IMG/VR virus record: IMGVR_UViG_3300042569_001606
Coordinates: 1 to 52,775 of that record
DNA from: a virus
Reading direction: 5' to 3' (one strand)
Length of the DNA: 52,775 nucleotides
Under the pieces are notes generated by a model. The model was given only the letters and a program-made list of their open reading frames with translations, did not search any database and had not been told where the DNA came from. Positions 41,476 to 48,558 of this stretch are shown piece by piece (the stretch's first letter is position 1; the number at the start of each line of letters is the position of its first letter). The position numbers were made by a program, and so were the translations under genes.

Positions 41476-41655
41476 ATGGAACCGCTCACGTTCACCGTCA
41501 TCGAGATCACCGACTCCGAAGGCTTCAGCACGATTCGCGTGCAGCTCGGCAGCAGCTCCAACGACGTCTCCTGTGGCGACGCCTTCAACATCGTGGTCAT
41601 CCCGGCCATCGCATTGCTCAACGCCGTCAACAGCCCGCTGGTTCTCTCGGTCTGA
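41476..41655 (+). CDS. Small hypothetical protein
   Basis: 59 residues from ATG 41476 with AAGGAG upstream, 15 bases after the preceding stop, and followed by a perfect terminator. Sequence MEPLTFTVIEITDSEGFST at the N-terminus, beta-rich, hydrophobic C-terminus (IVVIPAIALLNAV). Probably a real last gene of the late operon. Confidence 0.62.
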   Translation: MEPLTFTVIEITDSEGFSTIRVQLGSSSNDVSCGDAFNIVVIPAIALLNAVNSPLVLSV

Positions 41656-41670
41656 CCTGACCGACAGCTT

Positions 41671-41711
41671 CAAAGCCCCGCACGTCGATGGCGTGCGGGG
41701 CTTTGTCTTTT
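41671..41711 (+). terminator. Strong rho-independent terminator of the late operon
   Basis: A 14-bp perfect stem (41671-41684 with 41692-41705) around TCGATGG, then TCTTTT. The longest perfect terminator in the window; it ends the late structural transcript. Confidence 0.92.
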
Positions 41712-41730
41712 CGTCGAGGTACAAGAGGGC

Positions 41731-42315
41731 ATGATCCTCAACGACTCGCAGATCGACCACCTCGCCAAGCACAGCGGAATGATCACGCCGTACACGCCGG
41801 AGCAGGTCCGCCGCGTCGACGGGAAGGCCGCGATCTCCTTCGGCCTGTCGTCGTTTGGGTACGACGTCACGCTGGGCAATAACGTCGACGTGTTCGTGCC
41901 CTTGGGCGACAAGCCGATCGACCCCAAGCGCTTCGATCGCAACCACCTCAAGCGGCTCGACGTCGAGAAGGCGCCGCACGGAAACGGCTACGTGGTCACC
42001 CTCCCGCCGCACAGCTACGCCCTCGGCCACACCGTCGAGCAGTTCGCCTTGCCCGACGACGTGCTGGTGGTCTGCCTCGGGAAAAGCACCTACGCCCGCA
42101 GCGGCATCATCGTGAACACGACGCCGGCAGAGCCTGGGTGGAAGGGCCAGTTGACCTTGGAGTTTGCGAACCCCACGCCGTCGCCCGTGTTCCTCTACGT
42201 GGGCGAGGGCGTGGCGCAGTTCCTGTTTCTTCGAGGGGAGCGGCCCGCGACAACGTATGCGGACCGCTCCGGGAAGTATCAGGATCAGATGGGCGTCACC
42301 CCGGCGAAGGTGTGA
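41731..42315 (+). CDS. dcd: dCTP deaminase
   Basis: 194 residues, close to the usual ~190. Converts dCTP to dUTP for thymidine nucleotide supply. Diagnostic motifs: LSSFGYDVTLG, LGKSTYARSGI and TTPAEPGWKGQLTLEFANPTP with the catalytic Glu, plus VAQFLFLRGE. It is the last rightward gene and lies after the late terminator, so it needs its own promoter or read-through. A dCTP deaminase also alters the cytosine/thymine pool, relevant to the modification genes. Its stop abuts the end of the convergent leftward gene. Confidence 0.92.
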   Translation: MILNDSQIDHLAKHSGMITPYTPEQVRRVDGKAAISFGLSSFGYDVTLGNNVDVFVPLGDKPIDPKRFDRNHLKRLDVEKAPHGNGYVVTLPPHSYALGHTVEQFALPDDVLVVCLGKSTYARSGIIVNTTPAEPGWKGQLTLEFANPTPSPVFLYVGEGVAQFLFLRGERPATTYADRSGKYQDQMGVTPAKV

Positions 42316-42735
42316 TCAGACCTTCATCACGAAGTCGCGGCGGCACACGTGCTCCGCCTCGGTTCCGTCCTTCTCCATGCGCTTTGCGTCGGCGGCTTCG
42401 CAGTCGACGTGAAGATCGCAGTGAGTCCCGGTGACGACGTATTCGCGGACCTCGGTTGGCTCCGCCTGCACCATCGTTTCGGTCTTGCCGCCGCTGTCGT
42501 TGGTCGAGACGTCGATGCCCTGAGCGGCGGCGGTGGTCGCGATCTCGATGGCAAGAAGCTGGTTGGCCAGCTCGCTCCGCAGGTGCGCCAACTCGGCGGC
42601 AAGCTGGCGCTCCATCACGCGGGAATGCGCCAGATCCCGCTCAAGGTCTGCGATCCGCTTCCGGCTTTGCTCGTCACGTTCGTTCAACAGCTTGCGGAGG
42701 TGGGCAACAATCTGGTCTTCAGTCGTGTTCGACAT
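42316..42735 (-). CDS. Hypothetical coiled-coil protein
   Basis: 139 residues. N-terminal 70 residues form a charged coiled coil (KLLNERDEQSRKRIADLERDLAHSRVMERQLAAELAHLRSEL region); the C-terminus has CDLHVDCEAADAKRMEK with three cysteines. Convergent with dcd with no bases between stops. Overlaps the MarR-like gene start side by 17 bases. Confidence 0.7.
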   Translation of the reverse strand: MSNTTEDQIVAHLRKLLNERDEQSRKRIADLERDLAHSRVMERQLAAELAHLRSELANQLLAIEIATTAAAQGIDVSTNDSGGKTETMVQAEPTEVREYVVTGTHCDLHVDCEAADAKRMEKDGTEAEHVCRRDFVMKV

Positions 42736-43072
42736 GCTTCTGCTCCTTGTGTGCTCTCGACGTGCGCAAGAGCCGCACGCCTTTGGGTGTGATCGCGCAG
42801 AGGTTCACCCGGCGATCGTGTTTGTCTCGACGGCGTTCGATCAGGCCGTGCTTCTCCAGGACCAACAGGTGGTCCGCGATCGTGGCTTGGGGGACTTCGA
42901 GGGTCAGCACGAGCCCCACCACCGGCTGGGGTCCATCCGACAGGACCAGCAGGATCGCGAACTCCATCACGCCGCTCTGGATCGTCGAGTGTCCCGCGCA
43001 GCGTTGTGCGGGACACATCCGGGCAATCATCTGCCCGACCTCGGTGTTGGACATCGCCAGCTCAACGGTCAT
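42719..43072 (-). CDS. MarR/winged-helix transcriptional regulator
   Basis: 117 residues. A winged helix spans about 35-105: MEFAILLVLSDG, EVPQATIADHLLVLEKHGLIERRRDKHDRRVNLCAITPKG is the MarR recognition helix and wing. The N-terminus has Cys20 and Cys25, which might sense metal or redox. Probably controls phage or host promoters; its site is unknown. Start ATG 43072 with GAGG upstream. Confidence 0.8.
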   Translation of the reverse strand: MTVELAMSNTEVGQMIARMCPAQRCAGHSTIQSGVMEFAILLVLSDGPQPVVGLVLTLEVPQATIADHLLVLEKHGLIERRRDKHDRRVNLCAITPKGVRLLRTSRAHKEQKHVEHD

Positions 43073-43304
43073 GGGGTGGCCTCACGACGATCGCGGTTTC
43101 TCGGTCGCGGTCGCCCGGATCGATGGCCGCACCGAAGCGTTCAAGGGCGTCTGCGATCCGCTCCAGCGCCGTCGCGATCCGCTCAATGGGCTCGATGACC
43201 TCGGGCTGGCCCGCCGCAGCCTTGGCGGCGATGCACCGGGGCCACTGCTCGCACCCGTTTTCGTTGGTGGGAAGGCTCCCGCATCCGCAAACCCAAACCG
43301 GCAT
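43062..43304 (-). CDS. Hypothetical small Cys-containing protein
   Basis: 80 residues. N-terminal Cys cluster (VCGCGSLPTNENGCEQWPRC) could bind zinc or a cofactor; C-terminal coiled coil (PIERIATALERIADALERF). ATG overlaps the preceding stop (TGATG), with AGGAGG upstream. The leader stretch TTCCCGCAAAGGAG is shared exactly with the XRE-like gene leader. Confidence 0.65.
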   Translation of the reverse strand: MPVWVCGCGSLPTNENGCEQWPRCIAAKAAAGQPEVIEPIERIATALERIADALERFGAAIDPGDRDRETAIVVRPPHDR

Positions 43305-44263
43305 CAGCGCCTCCTTTGCGGGAACTGTTGAAGCCCCGCGAAGCTGAACGGGAACTCGCTGGGATCGGCACCCTTGCTGTGCGCGGTTCGCACGCGGTTG
43401 CCGTCGACGACGTAGTTGGAGCCCAGCTGCTTAGCGAACACCGGTGTGCCCGAGGCCAAGCACTGGTTCACGGTGTGAACGATCCAGCGCTCATCGCAGG
43501 GCCGTGCATCGGGGCCGCTCTCGCCGCCGACGATCACCCAATCGATCAGGCTGTCCGCCAACTCGGAGCTGATCAGCGCCTGGCGGCTTTGCTTGATCAG
43601 CTTGGCCTCGTCGGCTTGCTCATACGAAAGGTCAGCGGGCCACGATTCGCACACCGGCCAGAGGTGCGGCGCCAGATCCAGAGCACCCAGCAGCGGCTCA
43701 CACGAAAGGAAACGCACCGCCGCTGGGATTGAGCGCAGCACGTCGATCCGAGAGGCCACCGCCATGCTCTCGACCGTCGTGCCGAGCCACACGTTGTCTG
43801 GCGGCACACCGTCCAGCCAGCGCTCGACCATCGGGCGACCGGAGAGGCCAGAGGTGTAGGGCAGGCTGCGGTGAAGCAACGTAAGCACGCGCTCCGGTCG
43901 CTTCGTGAGGATCTGCCAGTCAAGCCACGGCGTCACCGCGACGATGTCGAACAGGTCGCCGCGCAGCTTGTCGAGGTCTTCGCGATCCTCGAATACGTCG
44001 GCCAAGCTGGCGCAGAACACCTTGCGGCGAACACGGGCAACCATCGCCTCGTGGTTCCACCGCAGCGGCCTCCGCCAGTTCGTCACCGAGGTCCGCTGGC
44101 GGTGTGCGGTAGGGCCCCAGAGCGGCAGGCCCCTCGCCTTCGACACCCGCGCCGGGGTCGATTCCTCGGCGTAGCAGTTGCGGCAGCCCTCGCTGACCTT
44201 GGTGCACCCGATCCACGGGTTCATCGTCGAGTCTGTCCATGCGATCCCTGTCTCATCGGCCAC
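43304..44263 (-). CDS. Gp37/Gp68-family (DUF5131) three-Cys protein
   Basis: 319 residues from GTG 44263. IAWTDSTMNPWIGCTKVSEGCRNCYAE is the family hallmark, with Cys20, Cys27 and Cys30 as candidate iron-sulfur ligands; VFCASLADVFED, WQILTKRPERV, NVWLGTTVES, FLSCEPLLG and VIVGGESGPDARP follow in order. The family is related to radical SAM-like enzymes; substrate unknown. An upstream in-frame start at 44311 would overlap the preceding gene more. Common in phages and prophages. Confidence 0.88.
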   Translation of the reverse strand: MADETGIAWTDSTMNPWIGCTKVSEGCRNCYAEESTPARVSKARGLPLWGPTAHRQRTSVTNWRRPLRWNHEAMVARVRRKVFCASLADVFEDREDLDKLRGDLFDIVAVTPWLDWQILTKRPERVLTLLHRSLPYTSGLSGRPMVERWLDGVPPDNVWLGTTVESMAVASRIDVLRSIPAAVRFLSCEPLLGALDLAPHLWPVCESWPADLSYEQADEAKLIKQSRQALISSELADSLIDWVIVGGESGPDARPCDERWIVHTVNQCLASGTPVFAKQLGSNYVVDGNRVRTAHSKGADPSEFPFSFAGLQQFPQRRR

Positions 44264-44555
44264 GAGCCACCGCCTTTCGTGCTGCGCGTCGGAGCTTGCG
44301 CCCTCGGCCACCCAGCGGGTTTTTGATCAGTCGCCGCTCGAACCTCCCGAAGCAGCTTCGGAGGGCGTCGACGACGTTGTTGATGAAGTGCCAGAGCGGA
44401 TCGAAGAACGACTGCCGCAGCACCTCGACCACCGCGTCCACGAACGCCCGGATCTTGCCCAGCACGTCGGAGGGCATCGGCGCCAGGAACAGCAGCGCCC
44501 GGTTCCCGTTGTCGAGGCGTCGCCACGTCTCGGCGTGCACGAGTGCCGCCGTCAA
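44253..44555 (-). CDS. Hypothetical small basic protein
   Basis: 100 residues. A hydrophobic/helical middle (GKIRAFVDAVVEVLRQSFFDPLWHFINNVVDAL) and a very basic C-terminus (RGRKLRRAARKAVARGR). May associate with membrane or nucleic acid. Four-base overlap with the ParB-like gene. Confidence 0.65.
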   Translation of the reverse strand: MTAALVHAETWRRLDNGNRALLFLAPMPSDVLGKIRAFVDAVVEVLRQSFFDPLWHFINNVVDALRSCFGRFERRLIKNPLGGRGRKLRRAARKAVARGR

Positions 44556-45463
44556 GCGGCACCGCCTTTCTTGGGGCTCAGGTCGCGCACGAGGCCAACG
44601 AGCCCCTTCACGGTGTTGGGCTTCCGGTCACCGAGGCACAGCGCGATGATCTGGCTGGGTGTGAGCTCTGCCAGCACCTCGTCGGTTTTCTCGCTGGCCA
44701 CCAGCAGCTTGAGCTGGGCCCGCGACAACCCCGGCACCTTGCTGTCGTCGTCGCCTGCCTTGCTTTGGCGGACGTGGTCACGAGCGCGCTCAATCGTTGG
44801 CCTTGCCCCGTCAGCGGAGAGGGCAGCGAGAGCCCCGGCCTGCTCCGGCTTGGGCAGCTCAGCCAGCCTGAGCGCGGCAGAGGGGGCCAGCGTTCCGGCT
44901 TCGATCGCGGCGTGGATCGCAGGGTCCGCCGACCGCAGGCGCAACAGCGCGTCGACCTCGGCGGGCTTCACACCCATCGCCCGTGCGGCCTGCTTCACGC
45001 CTGCGGGGCCTGCGCCCCAGAGCCGCACGAGGTGGCCAGCCTTCTCCGCCCGGACCAGCACCGTGTCGCCCTGGCGGATCTCGTTCTCCGCCACCGAGGC
45101 AGACACCAGCTCGGCATCGGTCCAGCCCTTCACCGGGCTGAGGCAGGGCACGGTCACCGCCTCAGCCTCTGCGGTCTTGCCGGCTTCCCGCATACGGGTG
45201 GCGAGGGCTCGTGCAGCACGCACGCGCTGGCGACCCCACAGCACGATGACCCGGCCATCGTCTTCCTTCGTGACGCCGATCGTCTCCAGGACACCGAGCT
45301 GGGCGATCGACTCCACCAGCGACTCCGACACCGGCAGCTTGACGCGGGCGTCGTAGTGGACGTGCTCGGGGCCGTCGTCGGTGTCGAGCCCGATGATCAC
45401 GACATCGAAGGGGGAGAGGCGAAAGGCGGGGGTGCGGCTGCCGTCGAGGGCTTGTTTGGACAC
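44552..45463 (-). CDS. ParB-like protein (third copy)
   Basis: 303 residues from GTG 45463, six bases after CAGGAGA; a longer start at 45553 would overlap the upstream gene and translate through a hairpin. ParB/Srx core: VSESLVESIAQLGVLETIGV, VLWGRQRVRAARALATRM. The helix-turn-helix half (PAGVKQAARAMGVKPAEVDALLRL) follows, so this copy has the full ParB/KorB-like layout unlike the tandem pair at 7811-9279. No ParA gene is seen. Confidence 0.82.
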   Translation of the reverse strand: MSKQALDGSRTPAFRLSPFDVVIIGLDTDDGPEHVHYDARVKLPVSESLVESIAQLGVLETIGVTKEDDGRVIVLWGRQRVRAARALATRMREAGKTAEAEAVTVPCLSPVKGWTDAELVSASVAENEIRQGDTVLVRAEKAGHLVRLWGAGPAGVKQAARAMGVKPAEVDALLRLRSADPAIHAAIEAGTLAPSAALRLAELPKPEQAGALAALSADGARPTIERARDHVRQSKAGDDDSKVPGLSRAQLKLLVASEKTDEVLAELTPSQIIALCLGDRKPNTVKGLVGLVRDLSPKKGGAA

Positions 45464-45522
45464 TGGGATCTCCTGTGCGTGGAAGGGAAAGCGGAGCCCA
45501 CCCGCGTTGGGGCTCCGGGGGA
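45464..45522 (-). promoter_or_regulatory. Leader with hairpin before the third ParB-like gene
   Basis: CGGAGCCC and GGGGCTCCG can pair in this stretch, followed on the minus strand by CTTTCCCTTCCACGCACAGG and the GTG start. The gene at 47997-48245 has a closely related stretch (CTTTCCCACGCAGGAGA), so this is probably a second family of leaders. Confidence 0.5.
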
Positions 45523-45729
45523 TCAGTGGGTGGCCGTGCGGTGACGTGGCCACCCTTTAGACAAGGCCAGACGCGGCACTTGCATGCTCACGGTTTCGCC
45601 TGACAAAAAGTAGACACGCATTGTTTCGTCTGTGTCTGGACAAGCCAGCACACGGATACCGTGCAGCGTGTGCATTGACTGTATGCTTGACGGCTGATTG
45701 ATCCACATGCGTTGAATGGTCTTGCTCAT
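45523..45729 (-). CDS. Small hypothetical protein
   Basis: 68 residues starting MSKTIQRMWINQPSSIQ. Base composition is less GC-rich than its neighbours, suggesting later acquisition. It shares the MSKT start and upstream GGAGACTCAAATG-like ribosome site with the next gene upstream. Function unknown. Confidence 0.6.
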   Translation of the reverse strand: MSKTIQRMWINQPSSIQSMHTLHGIRVLACPDTDETMRVYFLSGETVSMQVPRLALSKGWPRHRTATH

Positions 45730-45743
45730 TTGAGTCTCCGAGG

Positions 45744-45986
45744 TCAGCGGGTGGCGTCGGCGAAGTCGAGGGCGGCAGCTTCGATGCAGTCGATCTTGAC
45801 CGCCCGCTGCTCGATGGTCGCCGCCATCTGCGTGAGGTTGATCTGGGCGCTCAGGCCACGGCGGTTCTGCTTCACGTCGGCTTTGAGCAGGGCCAGCTTT
45901 GCGATCAGGCCGTCGATGTCGTCGGTCAGGGTGCTGCGGAGGGCGGTGGTCGTGCGGGCCATGTCGGCGATCAGGGTCTTGCTCAT
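45744..45986 (-). CDS. Small hypothetical helical protein
   Basis: 80 residues, all helical (MARTTTALRSTLTDDIDGLIAKLALLKADVKQN). Coiled-coil prone, no catalytic motif. A 9-bp hairpin (46010-46035 region, arms AGCGGGCGG/CCGCCCGCT) precedes its ribosome site. Confidence 0.65.
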   Translation of the reverse strand: MSKTLIADMARTTTALRSTLTDDIDGLIAKLALLKADVKQNRRGLSAQINLTQMAATIEQRAVKIDCIEAAALDFADATR

Positions 45987-46047
45987 TTGAGTCTCGTTTC
46001 GTGGAAGAGGGGAGCGGGCGGCACCACCGCCGCCCGCTGGGGGTCGC

Positions 46048-46269
46048 TCAGAGCGGCTTGGCTGCGCGGTAGCAGGATGCGCCCATCGGGAAGCAGCCTT
46101 GGCTGACCTCGCCCTCCGGCATCGTCGAGGTGGTCTTGTAGTAGTTGCCGCTCTCGCTCATCTCGACCCACTGGATGGTGGCGTGGTTCTTCAGAGCCTT
46201 GCCGCAGCACTGGCACTCGAAGCGGGTGGCGGCGTTTTCGGCGAGAGCTGCGGTGGTGAGTTCGTGCAT
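46048..46269 (-). CDS. Small zinc-ribbon protein with conserved promoter and leader
   Basis: 73 residues. CQCCGKALKN and C-terminal C/CY residues make a partial zinc ribbon. It is the first gene behind promoter element P3 and a GGGAC leader hairpin, so it is probably abundant and early. Function unknown. Confidence 0.72.
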   Translation of the reverse strand: MHELTTAALAENAATRFECQCCGKALKNHATIQWVEMSESGNYYKTTSTMPEGEVSQGCFPMGASCYRAAKPL

Positions 46270-46285
46270 TTGGTCTTCCTCGTGT

Positions 46286-46300
46286 GGCGCGTCCCGCGCC
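46286..46300 (-). promoter_or_regulatory. GGGAN leader hairpin (copy 5)
   Basis: On the minus strand: stem GGCGC/GCGCC with loop GGGAC, then ACACGAGGAAG and ATG 46269. Starts nine bases after the TAGGGT of element P3. Confidence 0.75.
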
Positions 46301-46309
46301 GATGAGTTG

Positions 46310-46340
46310 ACCCTACGCCGATTCTCAAAAAAAGGAAAAG
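46310..46340 (-). promoter_or_regulatory. Conserved leftward promoter-like element P3
   Basis: Minus-strand CTTTTCC, T-run, TGAGAA, then GTAGGGT: the same layout as P1, P2 and P4. It overlaps the T-tract of the terminator at 46327-46375, so termination of the SSB operon and initiation of the next one share bases. Confidence 0.6.
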
Positions 46341-46375
46341 AGAAAACGGCGCAGATCGCTCCGCGCCGTTTTCTC
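46327..46375 (-). terminator. Leftward terminator of the Sak4-SSB operon
   Basis: GAGAAAACGGCGC (46340-46352) pairs perfectly with GCGCCGTTTTCTC (46363-46375). Read leftward, a T-rich run (46327-46339) follows. Lies 34 bases past the SSB stop. Confidence 0.85.
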
Positions 46376-46408
46376 GTCTTTGGGAAGCCCTGATCTCTGT
46401 CTCAGATC

Positions 46409-47068
46409 TCAGAACGGGAGATCGTCGTTGTCCGGATCGGTGAACGGATCGGTGGTCGTTGTCGTGCCGCCCCCGCCGCTGTCGTTCGTGCTGCCGCCGT
46501 TGTTGCTCGTGCCTTCCTTGGCCTTCGCCTTGTAGGGCTCTTCAACCCGGTCTTCACGCTTGCCGACGGTGGTGCTCCAGTCCGGAGCCTCGGTGTAGCG
46601 CTTGCGAGTCTCGGCGGTGAGCACCTTCACCTGCTCCACCTCGACGTCGATCCATGGCCGGTTGGGGTTCTGTTCGTTCTTGCGGCTGCTCACGAGCAGC
46701 TTCATCGCGAACGGAACGCCGGTGACGGCCAGCATCGCGTCGTCGCTGTCCGGATCGAAGCCGTCCAGCTCGGTTTCGTTGCTGCCCGTGGCGAGCAGCA
46801 GGAAGGCCAGGCGGGCAGCGTTGGCATCCTTGGCGAAGTCGGCCCAGTAGTCGACGGTGAAGCTGCTGCCCACGGCCTCCTTGTTCGCCTCGTCGAGGGC
46901 CTTGAGCACGAAGACCTTGTAGCGCACCGACTTGGTGCCCTTGGCGTTCTCACGGCGCTGGAAGGACTGGATGACGCACTGAATCGCACCGGTCTTGACC
47001 TTGGTGGCGGCGACTTTCTGATCGCCCTCGAAGTTTTTGACGTGTTTGCCGAAGCTGTAGCGGGCCAT
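46409..47068 (-). CDS. Single-stranded DNA-binding protein
   Basis: 219 residues. N-terminal ~150 residues beta-rich, OB-like (YSFGKHVKNFEGD, GAIQCVIQSFQRRENAKG, SVRYKVFVLKALDEAN). A Gly/Ser/Thr-rich flexible linker follows and the chain ends DPDNDDLPF, the acidic-hydrophobic tip by which SSBs recruit partner proteins. It is directly downstream of the Sak4-like gene; Sak4 recombinases are known to need a cognate SSB. Confidence 0.82.
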   Translation of the reverse strand: MARYSFGKHVKNFEGDQKVAATKVKTGAIQCVIQSFQRRENAKGTKSVRYKVFVLKALDEANKEAVGSSFTVDYWADFAKDANAARLAFLLLATGSNETELDGFDPDSDDAMLAVTGVPFAMKLLVSSRKNEQNPNRPWIDVEVEQVKVLTAETRKRYTEAPDWSTTVGKREDRVEEPYKAKAKEGTSNNGGSTNDSGGGGTTTTTDPFTDPDNDDLPF

Positions 47069-47130
47069 GGTGCTGTCCGTTCTGTGTGGTCGTTGCGGTT
47101 ACGGGTGACTGGTTCTCGTGCTGTGCTGGG

Positions 47131-47943
47131 CTACTCTGCCGAGGTGCCCAGCTTTGTCCAGATGGCGACACGCTCAGCCAGCGCGGCGTCGTCGGGAGGT
47201 GGCTGCCCGAGCATTCGGGCGATGACGTGCAAGGGCTCGACGGGCTCTCTGTTGTCGAGGCCAGCGGCGATCTTCGTGGTGTACCGCTCCCCTGCGTAGA
47301 AGCTGATCTGTCGACGCACAGCGCCGCTCTGCATCTCGGCGGAGTGCACGTAGCCCACCGCCTGGACGAACTGCGCCAGCTCGTTGGGCAGCTTCTTCCC
47401 GAGCACCGCAGGCCGGTGGACCATGCCCATGCCCTCCACCTTTTCCTCGGCGTCGAGGGTGATCACGACGACGTGGGCGTGAGCGTCGCGGATCGTGCGC
47501 ATCAGGCTGGCGGTCTTGTCGAGGATGACGCCCCACGTGTCGAGGTCGGTGACGTCCTGGCGCTTCTCCTGCCGGCTGGTGAAGTGCTCTTTGATCATCC
47601 GCTGCGCGTCGGTGAGCGAGTCGAGCACGACGCTGTCGAACCGCTTGCCGATGTTCGGCGACGCAGCGAGGGCCACGAAGTCGATCAAGTCCTGGAACGA
47701 CTCGATGACGAACACGGACGCCTTGGGGTTGATCCGCTTGATCGACGGCACCGCCTGCTTCTCGGTGAGCCCGATCAGTGGGCGAGGCATCCCGGCGCCG
47801 AAAGACGTCTTGCCGGCGCCGCTGGGCCCGTAGAGCAGGATCTTGGCTTTGTCGAGGCTGGCCATGTCGTCGGCGCTCTTGATGCGGTCAAGGATCGACG
47901 GCTTCACTGGCTTTGCTGCTGGTGCTGGTTGTTCTTCGGCCAT
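47131..47943 (-). CDS. Sak4-like RecA-fold single-strand annealing recombinase
   Basis: 270 residues. Walker A GPSGAGKT (39-46) and Walker B-like FDSVVLDSLTDAQ (about 101-113), on a minimal RecA core, match the Sak4/AAA_24 group of phage recombinases. It anneals single strands coated by SSB. The neighbour SSB and the RecB-like nuclease upstream complete a recombination set. Confidence 0.85.
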   Translation of the reverse strand: MAEEQPAPAAKPVKPSILDRIKSADDMASLDKAKILLYGPSGAGKTSFGAGMPRPLIGLTEKQAVPSIKRINPKASVFVIESFQDLIDFVALAASPNIGKRFDSVVLDSLTDAQRMIKEHFTSRQEKRQDVTDLDTWGVILDKTASLMRTIRDAHAHVVVITLDAEEKVEGMGMVHRPAVLGKKLPNELAQFVQAVGYVHSAEMQSGAVRRQISFYAGERYTTKIAAGLDNREPVEPLHVIARMLGQPPPDDAALAERVAIWTKLGTSAE

Positions 47944-47996
47944 TGGCGTTCTTTCTGCCCGCGTGGGGCTGCTTGCTGGTCTGCAAGGTGGGGAGG

Positions 47997-48245
47997 TCAG
48001 AAGGGGAGGGTGTCGCCAAAAGATGCGCGACCAAGTTGGGTCATGCCGTCACGGATACGGTGGCGGGTAGCGTCGTCGACACGGGTGAGCACGAGGAACG
48101 CGCTACACGCAGACTCGGTGCCGTAGAACACGACGCTGTGCGGCTCCACGCTGTTGGGGTCGTAGGCGATCACGAAACACTGGTCAGGGTCAGGCGTTCC
48201 GGTGTTGTCGACGGAGGGGCAGAGGTACAGCACGACGTTGGACAT
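47997..48245 (-). CDS. Hypothetical small protein
   Basis: 82 residues, beta-rich (VVLYLCPSVDN, CFVIAYDPNSVEPHSVVFYG). It ends GDTLPF, reminiscent of the SSB tip two genes downstream but less acidic. CAGGAGA precedes ATG. Function unknown. Confidence 0.65.
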   Translation of the reverse strand: MSNVVLYLCPSVDNTGTPDPDQCFVIAYDPNSVEPHSVVFYGTESACSAFLVLTRVDDATRHRIRDGMTQLGRASFGDTLPF

Positions 48246-48303
48246 TGGGTTCTCCTGCGTGGGAAAGGGCGCCGACCGAAGCCAGCGCCGTGAAGGGTGA
48301 GGG

Positions 48304-48480
48304 TCAGACGTCCCAGCCGATGGACCGGGCGAACGCGATCAGGCTCTCCATCGCCTCGTCGTCGTCAATGCTTTCATCCCACGGCATCTCGTCTTCGGTG
48401 GGCTGTTGGTCGTCGTCGATGCCCTCGCATCGAGCGCAACCGCAGTAGGACGATTCGGGGTTGAAGTGGCTGGTGAACAT
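48304..48480 (-). CDS. Small acidic protein with conserved promoter and leader
   Basis: 58 residues from ATG 48480 (MFTSHFNPESSYCGCARCEG). CGCARC may bind metal; the rest is very acidic (IDDDQQPTEDEMPWDESIDDDE), like DNA-mimic or anti-host small proteins. An upstream in-frame ATG at 48504 lies in the hairpin and is rejected. It is first behind element P2, so probably strongly expressed. Confidence 0.68.
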   Translation of the reverse strand: MFTSHFNPESSYCGCARCEGIDDDQQPTEDEMPWDESIDDDEAMESLIAFARSIGWDV

Positions 48481-48497
48481 CGGTGGGCTCCTCTTGG

Positions 48498-48512
48498 GCT
48501 GCATCCCGCAGC
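48498..48512 (-). promoter_or_regulatory. GGGAN leader hairpin (copy 6)
   Basis: On the minus strand: stem GCTGC/GCAGC with loop GGGAT, then CAAGAGGAG and ATG 48480. It begins nine bases after the TAGGGT of element P2. Confidence 0.78.
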
Positions 48513-48521
48513 TCGTGAGCG

Positions 48522-48552
48522 ACCCTAACCCGGATTCGCATAAAAAGGAAAG
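48522..48552 (-). promoter_or_regulatory. Conserved leftward promoter-like element P2
   Basis: Minus-strand CTTTCC, T-run, ATGCGAA, then TTAGGGT, the best match to P1. The stretch 48530-48565 can also fold into an AAAGGA/TCCTTT hairpin with a T-run, so it may end the upstream nuclease transcript as well. Confidence 0.6.
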
Positions 48553-48558
48553 TCCTTT

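Noticed and set aside
45464-45553. Longer start (ATG 45553) for the third ParB-like protein
   Set aside because: It overlaps the upstream small gene, translates through a hairpin and adds no conserved residues. GTG 45463 has CAGGAGA at proper spacing.
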